Translations under genes and position numbers: made by a program
The notes under the pieces: model-generated
Databases searched by the model: none
The model's input: the letters and a program-made list of their open reading frames with translations, nothing else
Told to the model about the DNA's origin: nothing
Assembly: GCA_025360005.1 (NCBI GenBank)
Contig: JANYDA010000006.1
Location: 1 to 64,000 of the forward strand
Direction of reading: 5' to 3'
Length of the DNA stretch: 64,000 bases
From: Fibrobacteria bacterium
GTDB lineage: Bacteria; Fibrobacterota; Fibrobacteria; UBA11236
Shown here: one piece after another, positions 42,478 through 50,886 of the stretch
How positions within the stretch are numbered: position 1 is the first letter of the stretch
How the letters are laid out: the number at the start of each line of letters is the position of its first letter

Positions 42478-43948
42478 GAAGCCTCGCCGATCGAAAATCC
42501 TGGCCACCATGGGACCCGCTTTGGAAGATCCCGCAATCCTGGAAAGGGTCATGAGCGCGGGCGCCAACGCCTTCCGGATCAATTTCTCCCACGGCAGCCG
42601 GGAGCAACACATCCGTTACCTGGATCTGATCCGGACCGCCGCCAAGAAGTTGAAAAGGCCTTGCGGGATCCTGGCCGATCTGATGGGCCCCAAGGTGCGG
42701 GTGGACGCGCGCGAATATCAGTTGGAGAACGGTTCCGAAATGGCCCTGGTAGCCCGGCCGGGCGATCCGTCCCGCGCCGAAATCGGCATCTCGTATCCCG
42801 GCTTAGTGGAACTGGTGGCGCCCGGGCAGCGTATTCTGCTGGACGACGGCAAATTGGAAATCCGCGCGGATCGCCTGGCTAAGCGCGATAAGGGAGCGGG
42901 CCGGAAAATCATCTGCCGCGTCATCCGCGGCGGCATACTTAAGCCCAACAAATCCCTGAACGTTCCGGGCGTGAGCCTGGGTCTTCCCATCCTGAGCAAG
43001 AAGGACAAGGAGGATCTCCGCTTCATCGCCACCGCCGGGTTCGATTGGGTCGCCGCTTCTTTCATCGGCCACGGCGACGATGTCCGCACCATCAAGAAAT
43101 TCATGGAGACGCTGGATCTCAGCATCCCCGTGGTGGCGAAAGTGGAAAGCGCTGAAGCCGTGGAAAACCTGAGGGGAATCATCGAGGCCGCGGAAGGCGT
43201 GATGGTGGCGCGCGGGGACTTGGGCGTGGAACTGGATCTGGAAATGATACCGACGGTGCAACGCGACGTGGTCATGCTGGCCCGCGAGCTGGGTAAGGTC
43301 ACCATTATCGCCACGCAAATGCTGGAATCGATGACGTCTTCGGCGCGGCCATCCCGCGCGGAGGTCACCGACGTTTCCACCGCCGCCCTGGCGCGCGTGG
43401 ATTCGCTCATGCTTTCCGGCGAAACCGCCACCGGCATGTACCCGGTTGAAACGGTGGAGATGATGGACCGCATCATCCGCACCACGGAAGAGAATTTGGA
43501 CGAAGAGATCGTCGGCATTTCGCATCCGGAAACCATCGCCTTGGTATGCGAAGCCGGCTTGTACCTGGCGGCCAACAGCGGCGCCAAGCTCCTGGTGGCC
43601 ATCAGCACCCATGGGACCACGCCGCGCATCCTCTCCAGCTATCGCGGCAATATCCCCGTGGTAGTGGCCTGCCTTAACGCGGAAGTGTACCAGCGCAGCA
43701 CCCTGTATTATTCCGTGCTGCCTTCCATGATCAAGGCGGTACGCAATCCGGAACTGGTCTTCCGGAAACTGGAGAGCGAATTGAAGGCGAAGGGATTGGT
43801 CGACACCGGCGACGTCATCATCTTCACATTCGGGCATCCCATCCATACCAAGCTGGGGACCAACAGCATCCGGCGCTGGGTGGTGGATGCCTCTTCCAGC
43901 TCCGGTAAACTCAAATCCCGCGGCTCCGCCAAGAGGAAAAAAATCTAG
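42476..43948 (+). CDS. pyk: Pyruvate kinase
   Basis: 490 residues. Motifs are SKILATMGPAL at the N-terminus, FRINFSHG, the B-domain region, the catalytic KVESAEAVENL, MVARGDLGVEL and TQMLESMTSSARPSRAEVTDVSTA with the pyruvate kinase C-terminal domain after it. The enzyme makes ATP and pyruvate from phosphoenolpyruvate, the same donor that feeds the enzyme I encoded near the window end. The ATG at 42476 lacks a good Shine-Dalgarno. It is divergent from the GT2 gene with an AT-rich element AATATACATCC at 42432-42442. Confidence 0.96.
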   Translation: MKPRRSKILATMGPALEDPAILERVMSAGANAFRINFSHGSREQHIRYLDLIRTAAKKLKRPCGILADLMGPKVRVDAREYQLENGSEMALVARPGDPSRAEIGISYPGLVELVAPGQRILLDDGKLEIRADRLAKRDKGAGRKIICRVIRGGILKPNKSLNVPGVSLGLPILSKKDKEDLRFIATAGFDWVAASFIGHGDDVRTIKKFMETLDLSIPVVAKVESAEAVENLRGIIEAAEGVMVARGDLGVELDLEMIPTVQRDVVMLARELGKVTIIATQMLESMTSSARPSRAEVTDVSTAALARVDSLMLSGETATGMYPVETVEMMDRIIRTTEENLDEEIVGISHPETIALVCEAGLYLAANSGAKLLVAISTHGTTPRILSSYRGNIPVVVACLNAEVYQRSTLYYSVLPSMIKAVRNPELVFRKLESELKAKGLVDTGDVIIFTFGHPIHTKLGTNSIRRWVVDASSSSGKLKSRGSAKRKKI

Positions 43949-43981
43949 CCGCGGATTGAATCGGCCCATAACGGGGCATTG

Positions 43982-44010
43982 AAAAAATCCCGCCGGCTTC
44001 GGCCGGGGGA
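43982..44010 (-). terminator. Rho-independent terminator of the ApaH-like gene
   Basis: On the minus strand a GC stem (TCCC-CCGGCC/GGCCGG-type, one bulged base, 4-base loop CGAA) is followed by TTTTTTC. It is 15 bp past the stop of the minus-strand phosphatase gene. On the plus strand it has no T tract, so it serves pyk only weakly. Confidence 0.75.
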
Positions 44011-44025
44011 GTGGTTCAAGGGGTA

Positions 44026-44706
44026 TCAATTATAATGGACAGGCGCGTATGCCCGAGCGGCTTCCACTTGCAGGAAAATGTTCTCCTCCGGGCACCAACC
44101 CGTCAGTTTCCCGCCATAAACGCAACCCGTGTCAAGTCCTTTGAAACCGGGGAGATCGATCAATCCCCGTTTCGCCCAATGGCCGAAGACGATGATCTTG
44201 CCGGGATGGATGCATTCGAACCAGGGCGGATCGCCGTCGCGATTCAGGTCTTGGCCGCTCCCGTCCCAGGTGCGTATCTGCATCAGGATACGCGGATCCA
44301 TGGCGGCCGGGTGGGATTTGCCCGGCTCCAATCCGGCATGCGTCAGGATGATGTCCGGCAATTCCAGATAGAAGGGCCATGCGGACAGATAGGCGATCCA
44401 TTCGTCGCGTTCTTCGCCCAGCGAGGCCGGATAGTCCGCATGCTTGGGCTTCCGTCCCGCTTGCATCTGGCGCGCGGCCTGCAAGAGGGCGAAGTCGTGG
44501 TTGCCGAGCACCGCATGGGCTCCCAGTTCCTTGAGGCGGCGCAGCGTTCCCGGAACGTCCGGGCCCTTGCCGACCACGTCCCCCACGGAGAACAACCTGT
44601 CGATGCCCGGTCGGAAAGCGAACTTGGCCAGCAACGCATCCAGTTCCGGCAGGCAACCGTGAAGGTCGCCCACGAACAGGCGGCGGGCTTGGGTGGGGGA
44701 GTCCAT
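44026..44706 (-). CDS. ApaH-like metallophosphoesterase (diadenosine tetraphosphatase family)
   Basis: 226 residues. Metal-binding motifs are VGDLHGC (about 12-18), GDVVGKGPD, LGNHDF, LTHAG and FGHW with LDTGCVYGGKLT near the C-terminus. These features group it with symmetrical diadenosine tetraphosphatase (ApaH) and PrpE-type phosphatases. It is shorter than E. coli ApaH (about 280), so it may be a broader Ser/Thr-phosphatase-like enzyme. It is divergent from the SirB1-like gene; the gap has a TATATT element shared with the pyk/GT2 gap. Confidence 0.8.
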   Translation of the reverse strand: MDSPTQARRLFVGDLHGCLPELDALLAKFAFRPGIDRLFSVGDVVGKGPDVPGTLRRLKELGAHAVLGNHDFALLQAARQMQAGRKPKHADYPASLGEERDEWIAYLSAWPFYLELPDIILTHAGLEPGKSHPAAMDPRILMQIRTWDGSGQDLNRDGDPPWFECIHPGKIIVFGHWAKRGLIDLPGFKGLDTGCVYGGKLTGWCPEENIFLQVEAARAYAPVHYN

Positions 44707-44777
44707 GGGTCCTGCCGGGAATATACATCCTGGCCCGGCATTTTTTAACTTGTCCGATCACACATCCGGAATTGGTA

Positions 44778-45803
44778 ATGGCGGAAGACAAAGATCTGGT
44801 CCACATCCTGAAATTGCTCGATGACGAAAGCCCCAACGTGCGCAACCGCGTATGGGAAAAGCTGGAAGCCAATCTGCCCGCCTGGGAGGCGGGTATCCGC
44901 GCGCGGCTGGGCGAAATCCCGAGCGTTCCGCGCCGCAAGATCATGGACCTGCTTTCCGGACGCGCCCGGAAGGGGTTCCGCGCGGCTTGGCTGAGCTGGC
45001 GCGATTTGCCCACGGATATGGAAAAGCTGGAGGCGGCCCTTTCCGGTCTATCATGGTACCTGGCGGAGGACCGCTTGCGGCGGGAACGCGGGAGCGGGGA
45101 AGAGGTTATCCGAACCGGCGAGAACGGGAACCATCGCGAAAACGTGGACTACCATGCGGACTTCGAGTCCGCCGCGGATCCGGACGCGGCCATGGATGCG
45201 GACGGTTTCGAGGACCCCCAAGGTAACTCAGATGTTACTGGAGGCGCCGCGCCGCACCACCCGGCTCTGGGCGCATTGCTGGACGGATTGGCCGCGGAAT
45301 TCAGCCGCTGCGGACAGCCGTTGCGGCCCACTTCCCTGGCGCGCTTCCTGTTCACGGAGAAAGGTTTCAAAGGCGCCGAGCACGACTATTACAATCCGGC
45401 CAATAGCGATTTGGTCCAGGTGATCGAAACCGGGCAGGGCATCCCCATCAGCCTGGCCTGTATATTCATGTTGGTGGGACAGCGCCTGGGTTTCACCATC
45501 CAAGGTTGCGATGTGCCCGAGCATTTCCTGACCCGCGCGAGCGAGGACGGCGGGGAGGTGATCATCGATTGCTTCGATGGAGGAGCGGTGCTGGAGCCGG
45601 AGCGGCTGGCGCAGTTGGAACGCAAATACGCTCCCGAATTCTCACGTCTGATCCGGTCGACCGCCAAACCGGAAGCCATCGTGGCCCGCGTGCTGCGCAA
45701 CCTGATCAATGCTTATCATCTGGCGGGCGAACGCCAGGCCAGCCAATTCATATGGTCGTTGGCGGAAGACCTCAGGGGGGAGAGGGACGGCGAGGTTGAG
45801 TGA
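44778..45803 (+). CDS. SirB1/transglutaminase-core-2 family protein
   Basis: 341 residues from the ATG at 44778. The first 60 residues look HEAT-like (LLDDESPNVRNRVWEKLEANL). A charged low-complexity linker (about 100-155) follows, then the SirB1_N domain with DYYNPANSDLVQVIETGQGIPISLACIFMLVGQRLGF, GCDVPEHFL and IIDCFDGG. Proteins with this domain are widespread but not biochemically defined. The low-complexity insert is longer than usual. It converges with the FNR-type gene. Confidence 0.8.
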   Translation: MAEDKDLVHILKLLDDESPNVRNRVWEKLEANLPAWEAGIRARLGEIPSVPRRKIMDLLSGRARKGFRAAWLSWRDLPTDMEKLEAALSGLSWYLAEDRLRRERGSGEEVIRTGENGNHRENVDYHADFESAADPDAAMDADGFEDPQGNSDVTGGAAPHHPALGALLDGLAAEFSRCGQPLRPTSLARFLFTEKGFKGAEHDYYNPANSDLVQVIETGQGIPISLACIFMLVGQRLGFTIQGCDVPEHFLTRASEDGGEVIIDCFDGGAVLEPERLAQLERKYAPEFSRLIRSTAKPEAIVARVLRNLINAYHLAGERQASQFIWSLAEDLRGERDGEVE

Positions 45804-45820
45804 GTGGGGGAGAGAGAATT

Positions 45821-45839
45821 CAAAAGTCAAAGCGCAAAA
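45821..45839 (+). repeat. A-rich dispersed motif after the SirB1-like gene
   Basis: AAAAGTCAAAGCGCAAAAT lies 17 bases after the stop of the SirB1-like gene in a convergent gap. It shares 17 of 19 bases with the copy at 33861-33879. Confidence 0.45.
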
Positions 45840-45850
45840 TCCCCCCAAGC

Positions 45851-46669
45851 CTACCAGTATTCCTCCGTATGCAGGCTTCCCGGGGTCTGCGTAGTATAGG
45901 CGGTGTACCCCAGTGGCGCCAGGGTTTCCCCCACTTCGTGGATCATGGCCGGGTTGCCGCACAGGAAGATCGAGGTCTTGGCGGGATCGAGTTCCACTTC
46001 CAGTTTATCCCGCAACAAGTGCGACTGGAAATACTTGGTAATGCGCCCGGATTCCCCGGTCCACCAGGGGTCCTCCTTGGTCCTGGTGATCGAGGGGACA
46101 TAGGCGACCCTGGAAAGATAGCGGGACTGCAAACGCAGTTCTTCCAGGTATCCCAGTTCCCAACTCCGCGGCGCGCCGTGCAGGATCACGAAACGGAAAG
46201 GGTACGGATGCACCGCATGCCGGCGCATCATGGACACGTAGGGTGCCAAACCGGTGCCGGTCGCTGCCAGGATCACCGTCTTATGTTCCTTGGGAACGGT
46301 TTCCAACGTGAAGAAACCGCGGATCTTATCGCCTACCATCAGGCGATCGCCGGGCTGCAACCCCGCCAGGCGCGGCGTGAGCGCTCCGTTGGAGACCACG
46401 GAGATGTAGAATTCGAGCAGGCCCGGTTCCAGGCCGGAGGACGCGATGGAATAGGCCCTCAGGACCATGCGATCCGGTTTGCTTTCCTTGAACTCCGGTT
46501 CGCAGCCGGCGCGACGCGGGACATTGGACGACATCCCCAGTAAAACGTATTGGCCGGAGATGAATTCCGCCAAGGGCTTGTCCGGCTTCACTTTCATGAT
46601 GAACAAGTCCGCGGTCAAAGCCTGCTTGGCGACTACGACGGCGTTATACTTATCGGAAACGGCTTCCAT
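45851..46669 (-). CDS. Ferredoxin/flavodoxin--NADP+ reductase family protein
   Basis: 272 residues. FAD-binding motif LRAYSIASS (Arg-x-Tyr-Ser), GxxTPRLAGLQPGD, the NADP-binding ILAATGTGLAPYVSM (about 133-147) and the C-terminal IFLCGNPAMIHEV and EEYW end fit the bacterial FNR (Fpr) family. It moves electrons between NADPH and ferredoxin or flavodoxin. A stretch of about 15 residues (RRAGCEPEFKESKPD) between the first strand and the FAD motif is longer than typical. TACATTTG lies 14 bases upstream of the ATG on the minus strand. Confidence 0.88.
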   Translation of the reverse strand: MEAVSDKYNAVVVAKQALTADLFIMKVKPDKPLAEFISGQYVLLGMSSNVPRRAGCEPEFKESKPDRMVLRAYSIASSGLEPGLLEFYISVVSNGALTPRLAGLQPGDRLMVGDKIRGFFTLETVPKEHKTVILAATGTGLAPYVSMMRRHAVHPYPFRFVILHGAPRSWELGYLEELRLQSRYLSRVAYVPSITRTKEDPWWTGESGRITKYFQSHLLRDKLEVELDPAKTSIFLCGNPAMIHEVGETLAPLGYTAYTTQTPGSLHTEEYW

Positions 46670-46788
46670 CAGAACCCCCGATGCAAATGTAATATCGGTA
46701 ACCTGGGGCGCCTGACCCCTTTCTAGTACTTTATTGGTATACGCGATTCCGGGACTTTCCCTTCAGGATAGTCATCCGGAACCCCGGG

Positions 46789-47142
46789 ATGATCAGCATG
46801 TCCACCTATGTCATAAACAACCGGATCCCCCGCTTCCCCATCAAATCCCATTATCCGGATCGGTCCCAGTTGCAGGCACGTTTGGAGGACGTGTTCCAGG
46901 TTTGGTTGAAGGAACGCTTCATTTCCAATCTGGTGCGCCGGAAAACCTGCTCCCAGCTATACGATTTTTCCGTGTGGATGGCCGATCAAGAGGAAGAGGT
47001 GGAGTCTTCCAGCGGGGACGACTTCACCGCTTGGTGCGCGGAGCAGGGTTCCCGGCCGCAATCCGATTGGGGCGATTTCCTGATCTATGCCCGCCGCCGT
47101 TTGCCGGAACTGGAATGGGAGACGCAGGAATTTCCATCCTGA
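46789..47142 (+). CDS. Hypothetical 117-aa soluble protein
   Basis: 117 residues, no signal or membrane segment. It starts MISMSTYVINNRIPRFPIKSHYPD and is rich in Trp, Arg and acidic residues (FSVWMADQEEEVESS, SDWGDFLIYARRRLPELEW). No family is recognised. A second ATG at 46798 is a possible start. It lies 62 bp before pyrF on the same strand and has coding-like codon use, but no operon logic is clear. Confidence 0.6.
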   Translation: MISMSTYVINNRIPRFPIKSHYPDRSQLQARLEDVFQVWLKERFISNLVRRKTCSQLYDFSVWMADQEEEVESSSGDDFTAWCAEQGSRPQSDWGDFLIYARRRLPELEWETQEFPS

Positions 47143-47204
47143 TCCGGTTTGAGTAACTTTTACCCGGCCGACTGCGGCGCCGGAAAACCGTAAAAGGATG
47201 GGAC

Positions 47205-48071
47205 ATGAGCTATCTGGAAAAAGTATCCGCGCGGACGAAGGCCGCCGGCAACACCGTTTGCGTGGGATTGGATCCCGTACCGGCCAAGATCCCGGGAACC
47301 GGAGCGACGGAAGAGCGCATCAGGCGTTTCTATTCGGATATGTTGGAGGCCATGCTCGCACGCAACGTGATGCCCGCGGCGGTCAAGCCCAACATGGCCT
47401 ATTACGAAGCCGTCAGCCTGCCTTGCCTGCAAGTGCTGCACGATTTGATCGCGGCTTTCAAACAAGCCGGCGCCTTGGTGGTCTTGGATGCCAAGCGCGG
47501 GGACATTTCCAGCACCTCCGGCGCCTATGCCAAGATGGCTTTCGACGTTTTCGGCGCGGACGCGGTCACCACGGCCCCGTATATGGGCCGGGACACCGTG
47601 AAGCCCTTCCAGGACGTATCCAAAGGCCAGGGCATCTATGTGCTGGTGCGTACGTCCAATCCCAGCGCGCGGGATTTCCAGAACCTGTCGGTGGGACCGG
47701 AAGGCGTTCCACTCTATCGTAAAGTGGCGGAGAAGCTGGCGGATTGGAACGACGGCAATCTGGGAGCCGTGGTGGGCGCCACCGCGCCGGATGAATTGCG
47801 GGAACTGCTGGCGTATTGGAAAGGGCGGGGCAGGGACGTCCCCGTGCTCATACCCGGCATAGCCATCGCGGGCGTTTCCGGCGGCCAGGCAGGCAGCGTC
47901 GCGGATGTGTACCGGGCCATCAGGGATGCGGGAAGCGATCCCTCCCTGCACCTGATCAATAGTTCTTCGGGAATCAATTACGCGTACGAGAAGTTCCCTT
48001 CCCTCAAACCCGCGCAGGCCTCCGTGAACGCATTGGAAGAATTGATCGGGGAAATCGCCCCGCGCATTTGA
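47205..48071 (+). CDS. pyrF: Orotidine 5'-phosphate decarboxylase
   Basis: 288 residues, the length of the type 2 enzyme family. Motifs are VCVGLDPVPAKIP (about 20-32), AVKPNMAYYE, the catalytic VLDAKRGDI (Asp-Lys-x-x-Asp), TTAPYMGRD, VRTSNPSARDFQ and IPGIAIAGVSGGQ. It performs the final step of UMP synthesis. AAAAGGA is eight bases before the ATG. A TAACTTTTACCCGG element lies about 40 bases upstream of the start. Other pyr genes are not in the window. Confidence 0.95.
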   Translation: MSYLEKVSARTKAAGNTVCVGLDPVPAKIPGTGATEERIRRFYSDMLEAMLARNVMPAAVKPNMAYYEAVSLPCLQVLHDLIAAFKQAGALVVLDAKRGDISSTSGAYAKMAFDVFGADAVTTAPYMGRDTVKPFQDVSKGQGIYVLVRTSNPSARDFQNLSVGPEGVPLYRKVAEKLADWNDGNLGAVVGATAPDELRELLAYWKGRGRDVPVLIPGIAIAGVSGGQAGSVADVYRAIRDAGSDPSLHLINSSSGINYAYEKFPSLKPAQASVNALEELIGEIAPRI

Positions 48072-48077
48072 TCGGGG

Positions 48078-48515
48078 TCAACCCGAAAGGATGGGGAACA
48101 AGTCCGCGATTTCCCGCGGAGGCCTGATGGCCCGCCCCTCCGGATGCATGAAGGCGTGTTCCGTATAGCCCTGCGCCAGCAATTCCCCTTCGCGCAACAC
48201 GCGATAGTCGAAGCGGATGCGTGCCGCGCCTTTGCGCCATCGCAAGGTCCGGATCAGCAACTGATCCCCGTAACGTCCCGGTTTCAGGTATTCGCAATGG
48301 GCGGCCAGCACCGGGATCAGCACATTGCGCTTTTCCATTTCCCAATAGGGATGCCCCAGTTCCGCCAGCGCCGAAGTGCGCGCCACTTCAAAGTAGACCA
48401 GGTAATTGGCGTAGTAGACGAACTTCATGGCGTCCGTTTCCGAGTAGCGCACCTGGATGCGGATCTCGCTTTGGTTTCCCGGAGCGGGAGGTTCCGTAGC
48501 AATCGTCACGCGCAT
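48078..48515 (-). CDS. Acyl-CoA thioesterase, 4-hydroxybenzoyl-CoA thioesterase family
   Basis: 145 residues from the ATG at 48515; longer frames run into the MATE gene. The hot-dog fold signature is VRYSETDAMKFVYYANYLVYFEVART with the catalytic Asp, then KRNVLIPVLAAHCEYLKPGRYGD. It matches YbgC/4HBT-type thioesterases that release acyl groups from CoA. It follows the MATE gene by 14 bp and is probably cotranscribed with it. Its substrate cannot be assigned, and no tol-pal genes are near to support a YbgC name. Confidence 0.85.
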   Translation of the reverse strand: MRVTIATEPPAPGNQSEIRIQVRYSETDAMKFVYYANYLVYFEVARTSALAELGHPYWEMEKRNVLIPVLAAHCEYLKPGRYGDQLLIRTLRWRKGAARIRFDYRVLREGELLAQGYTEHAFMHPEGRAIRPPREIADLFPILSG

Positions 48516-48529
48516 TCCTTTTCCGGCTT

Positions 48530-49936
48530 CTAGGCCGCTACCGTAACGGGCGTTAGCGCGGAAGCCGCGGGGCTTTTCTGCAATTTGGCCACCGTGGCCA
48601 GGATCCAAGTGGTGGCTATGAGCGCGGTGGTGCCGCTCGCGATCATGGGAGCATAATGCAGGCCGTATTCCCCATGCGTGCGCGCCAGGTACCAACCCAG
48701 CGGCGCGGCGATCCCCAAAAGGCGCATGGTGTTCAAGAACAGGAAAGGCATCCCGCGGCCCAAGCCCTGGAAAGCGCCGCTGGAGACGATGCTGATGCCG
48801 GCGAACCCGTAGGCGAGCGTGGTCAGGCCAAGGTAATGGTAGGCGGCCGGAAAGGCGGCCGGATCGGGATGGAACTTGGCCAGCAAGGACGCGCGGAAAA
48901 GATGGACCAGGATGCCCACCGCGGTCAAGGTAAGGAAGGCCGTGCCCAATCCCATGCGAACGGACTGGGCCACGCGGTCATAACGCTTGGCGCCGAAATT
49001 CTGCCCCACCAGGGAAAGCACCGCTATCATGATGGACAGGGAGGGGAATACCGCCAGGGTTTCCAACCGCGAACCTATCCCGATGGCCGCTTGCGCCGCG
49101 GGCCCGAATTCTCCCGCCAAGCGCGTCATCACGAAAATGTTGATGCCGGTCAGCGATTGGGAAACGATGGAAGGGAGACCGACACTGAAGGCATCCTTCA
49201 TTGCGGAACGCTCGCTCCAATCCGGCCAGAGTCTCAGGCTCAAGATGGTCTTTTTCCGCACATAGATGGCGAGCACGATGGCTACGGTCACGATGTTCGC
49301 CGCCGACGAAGCCAACCCGGCGCCTTTTACGCCCCATCCCATCCCTGTCCAGTCGATCCCCGCAAAATGGAAATGCGAGAAGATCAGAAAGGGCGCGCCC
49401 GCGATATTGAGCAAGGTGCCCACCATCATGCCGGTCATCAAAGTGCGGGTATTGCCTTCCGCCCGCAGCCCCGATCCCCACAGCAGGGCCAGGATCAGAA
49501 AGGGCACGCCCAGGAACAGGGTGTTCAGGTAATCCCGGGTCAAGGCCCCTCCCAGCGCGGAAGCCCTCTGCGCGCTCAGGTAGATGGGGAGTACCAACGG
49601 GTAGGCGATCAGGAACAGCAGGAAAATCCCCAGGGCTATCCACACCACCTGGCTCATGGCATTCTCCGCCTTCGCCTTTTCCTTGGCGCCCAGCAAACGG
49701 GCCATCACCGAGGTGGCGCCGCTGGTTAATCCGTTGAAGACGGCGAAGATGAGGTAGAAGAAAGGGAAACCATAATTGAGTACCGCCAAGCTTTCTTCCA
49801 TCCCCAAACGGCTGACATAAATCCCATCGATGATGTTCAGGAACATATGCGAGGTCATGCCGATCATCATGGGAAGAGCCATGCGCAGCATATGGGGGAA
49901 CAGGGGCCCCTCGGTTAAATCTTTGGTTTTTCTCAA
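48530..49936 (-). CDS. MATE-family multidrug/metabolite efflux transporter
   Basis: 468 residues with about twelve membrane helices in two homologous halves. The family pattern is LPMMIGMTSHMFLNIIDGIYVSRLG in helix 1-2 and LPSIVSQSLTGINIFVMTRLA in the second half, with NGLTSGATSVMARLLGAKEK between. MATE pumps export drugs or metabolites using Na+ or H+. Its closest subgroup looks like NorM/DinF-type bacterial pumps. It forms a two-gene unit with the thioesterase. Confidence 0.9.
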   Translation of the reverse strand: MRKTKDLTEGPLFPHMLRMALPMMIGMTSHMFLNIIDGIYVSRLGMEESLAVLNYGFPFFYLIFAVFNGLTSGATSVMARLLGAKEKAKAENAMSQVVWIALGIFLLFLIAYPLVLPIYLSAQRASALGGALTRDYLNTLFLGVPFLILALLWGSGLRAEGNTRTLMTGMMVGTLLNIAGAPFLIFSHFHFAGIDWTGMGWGVKGAGLASSAANIVTVAIVLAIYVRKKTILSLRLWPDWSERSAMKDAFSVGLPSIVSQSLTGINIFVMTRLAGEFGPAAQAAIGIGSRLETLAVFPSLSIMIAVLSLVGQNFGAKRYDRVAQSVRMGLGTAFLTLTAVGILVHLFRASLLAKFHPDPAAFPAAYHYLGLTTLAYGFAGISIVSSGAFQGLGRGMPFLFLNTMRLLGIAAPLGWYLARTHGEYGLHYAPMIASGTTALIATTWILATVAKLQKSPAASALTPVTVAA

Positions 49937-50179
49937 CTTGGAGAGCCTTGGTTAAGCTGGGATTTTCGGCGCCGGGCCTCGCCGTCAATGATAACTTTTC
50001 CCGGCCGGCCCGTAAAATTGGGCTCGGGAACAATCATCGCTCCCGATACGCATAGTAAAGTGAGGACGGAAATTCACGTCTGCCGGATTGAAAATCGGTG
50101 CCTTTGACGGTACCATAATCCCGGACAAGACCTTGCAGGAGAGTACCTGAAACGCATCCGGTTTAAGTATTTTAAGGCG

Positions 50180-50884
50180 ATGTATTGGATGGCATTTATT
50201 TTGCTCATGCTGGCGGCTTGCAGCAAAGTCGGGGATCAACCCAAGGCCAAGGGACCTATCAAGGAATTGCCCTTGGCAGAATACAAGGACAGCACCACTT
50301 TGGATATGTACGAAGGCTCTCATAAGAGCTGGGTCCTGAAAACCAAATACTTGGTCAAATGGCCGCGCACGGATCTGGTGCGCGCCCGCCCCGTTGACCT
50401 GGTGGTCTATGATACCCTGGGCAAATCCCTGTTCCGCGTCACGTCCGATTCCGGCACCGTGGACGAGGGCATCAGCTTCCTGGTGGCTTCCGGGCACGTC
50501 CACGGGCACTCGGAAAAAGGCGTGGACATCACCTCGGATTCCTTGCGTTGGAACAAAGCCATCAACAAGATCAGTACGGAAGCGCGCGTGCGCGTGATCT
50601 CCGAAGAGGGGGATGTGCTGACGGGCAAAGGTTTCCTTTCGGACGCCAAGCTCGACAATTGGCAAATCCTCTCGGAGGTCAAAGGCGTATTCCAAAAGGT
50701 GGAAAAGCGCATCCAGGACGCCGATAAGGATACAGCCGCGGGAAAGGCCGGTTCCAAGCCTCCCGATTCGGCCGCTTCCCCCGGTAACCGGTCCGTTACG
50801 GGGGCCCCCTCGCCGGCCCCTGCGGATGCGGGAAAGCATCCGGCCCCGGATACGGCCAAACCCGCTCCCGGATCGGCGCATTGA
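50180..50884 (+). CDS. lptC: LptC-like LPS export lipoprotein
   Basis: 234 residues from the ATG at 50180. The lipobox LMLAAC (Cys at about 15) gives an exported lipoprotein. The body has the LptC/LptA-type beta-jellyroll pattern (LVVYDTLGKSLFRVTSDSGTVDEG, ITSDSLRWNKAINKISTEARVRV). The C-terminal 60 residues are Pro/Ala/Ser-rich. LptC-type proteins receive LPS from the LptB2FG transporter. The visible signal lacks an N-terminal positive charge. An in-frame CTG at 50147, with GGAGA upstream, would add KRIRFKYFKA and repair this. It is the first gene of lptCAB. Confidence 0.8.
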   Translation: MYWMAFILLMLAACSKVGDQPKAKGPIKELPLAEYKDSTTLDMYEGSHKSWVLKTKYLVKWPRTDLVRARPVDLVVYDTLGKSLFRVTSDSGTVDEGISFLVASGHVHGHSEKGVDITSDSLRWNKAINKISTEARVRVISEEGDVLTGKGFLSDAKLDNWQILSEVKGVFQKVEKRIQDADKDTAAGKAGSKPPDSAASPGNRSVTGAPSPAPADAGKHPAPDTAKPAPGSAH

Positions 50885-50886
50885 TT

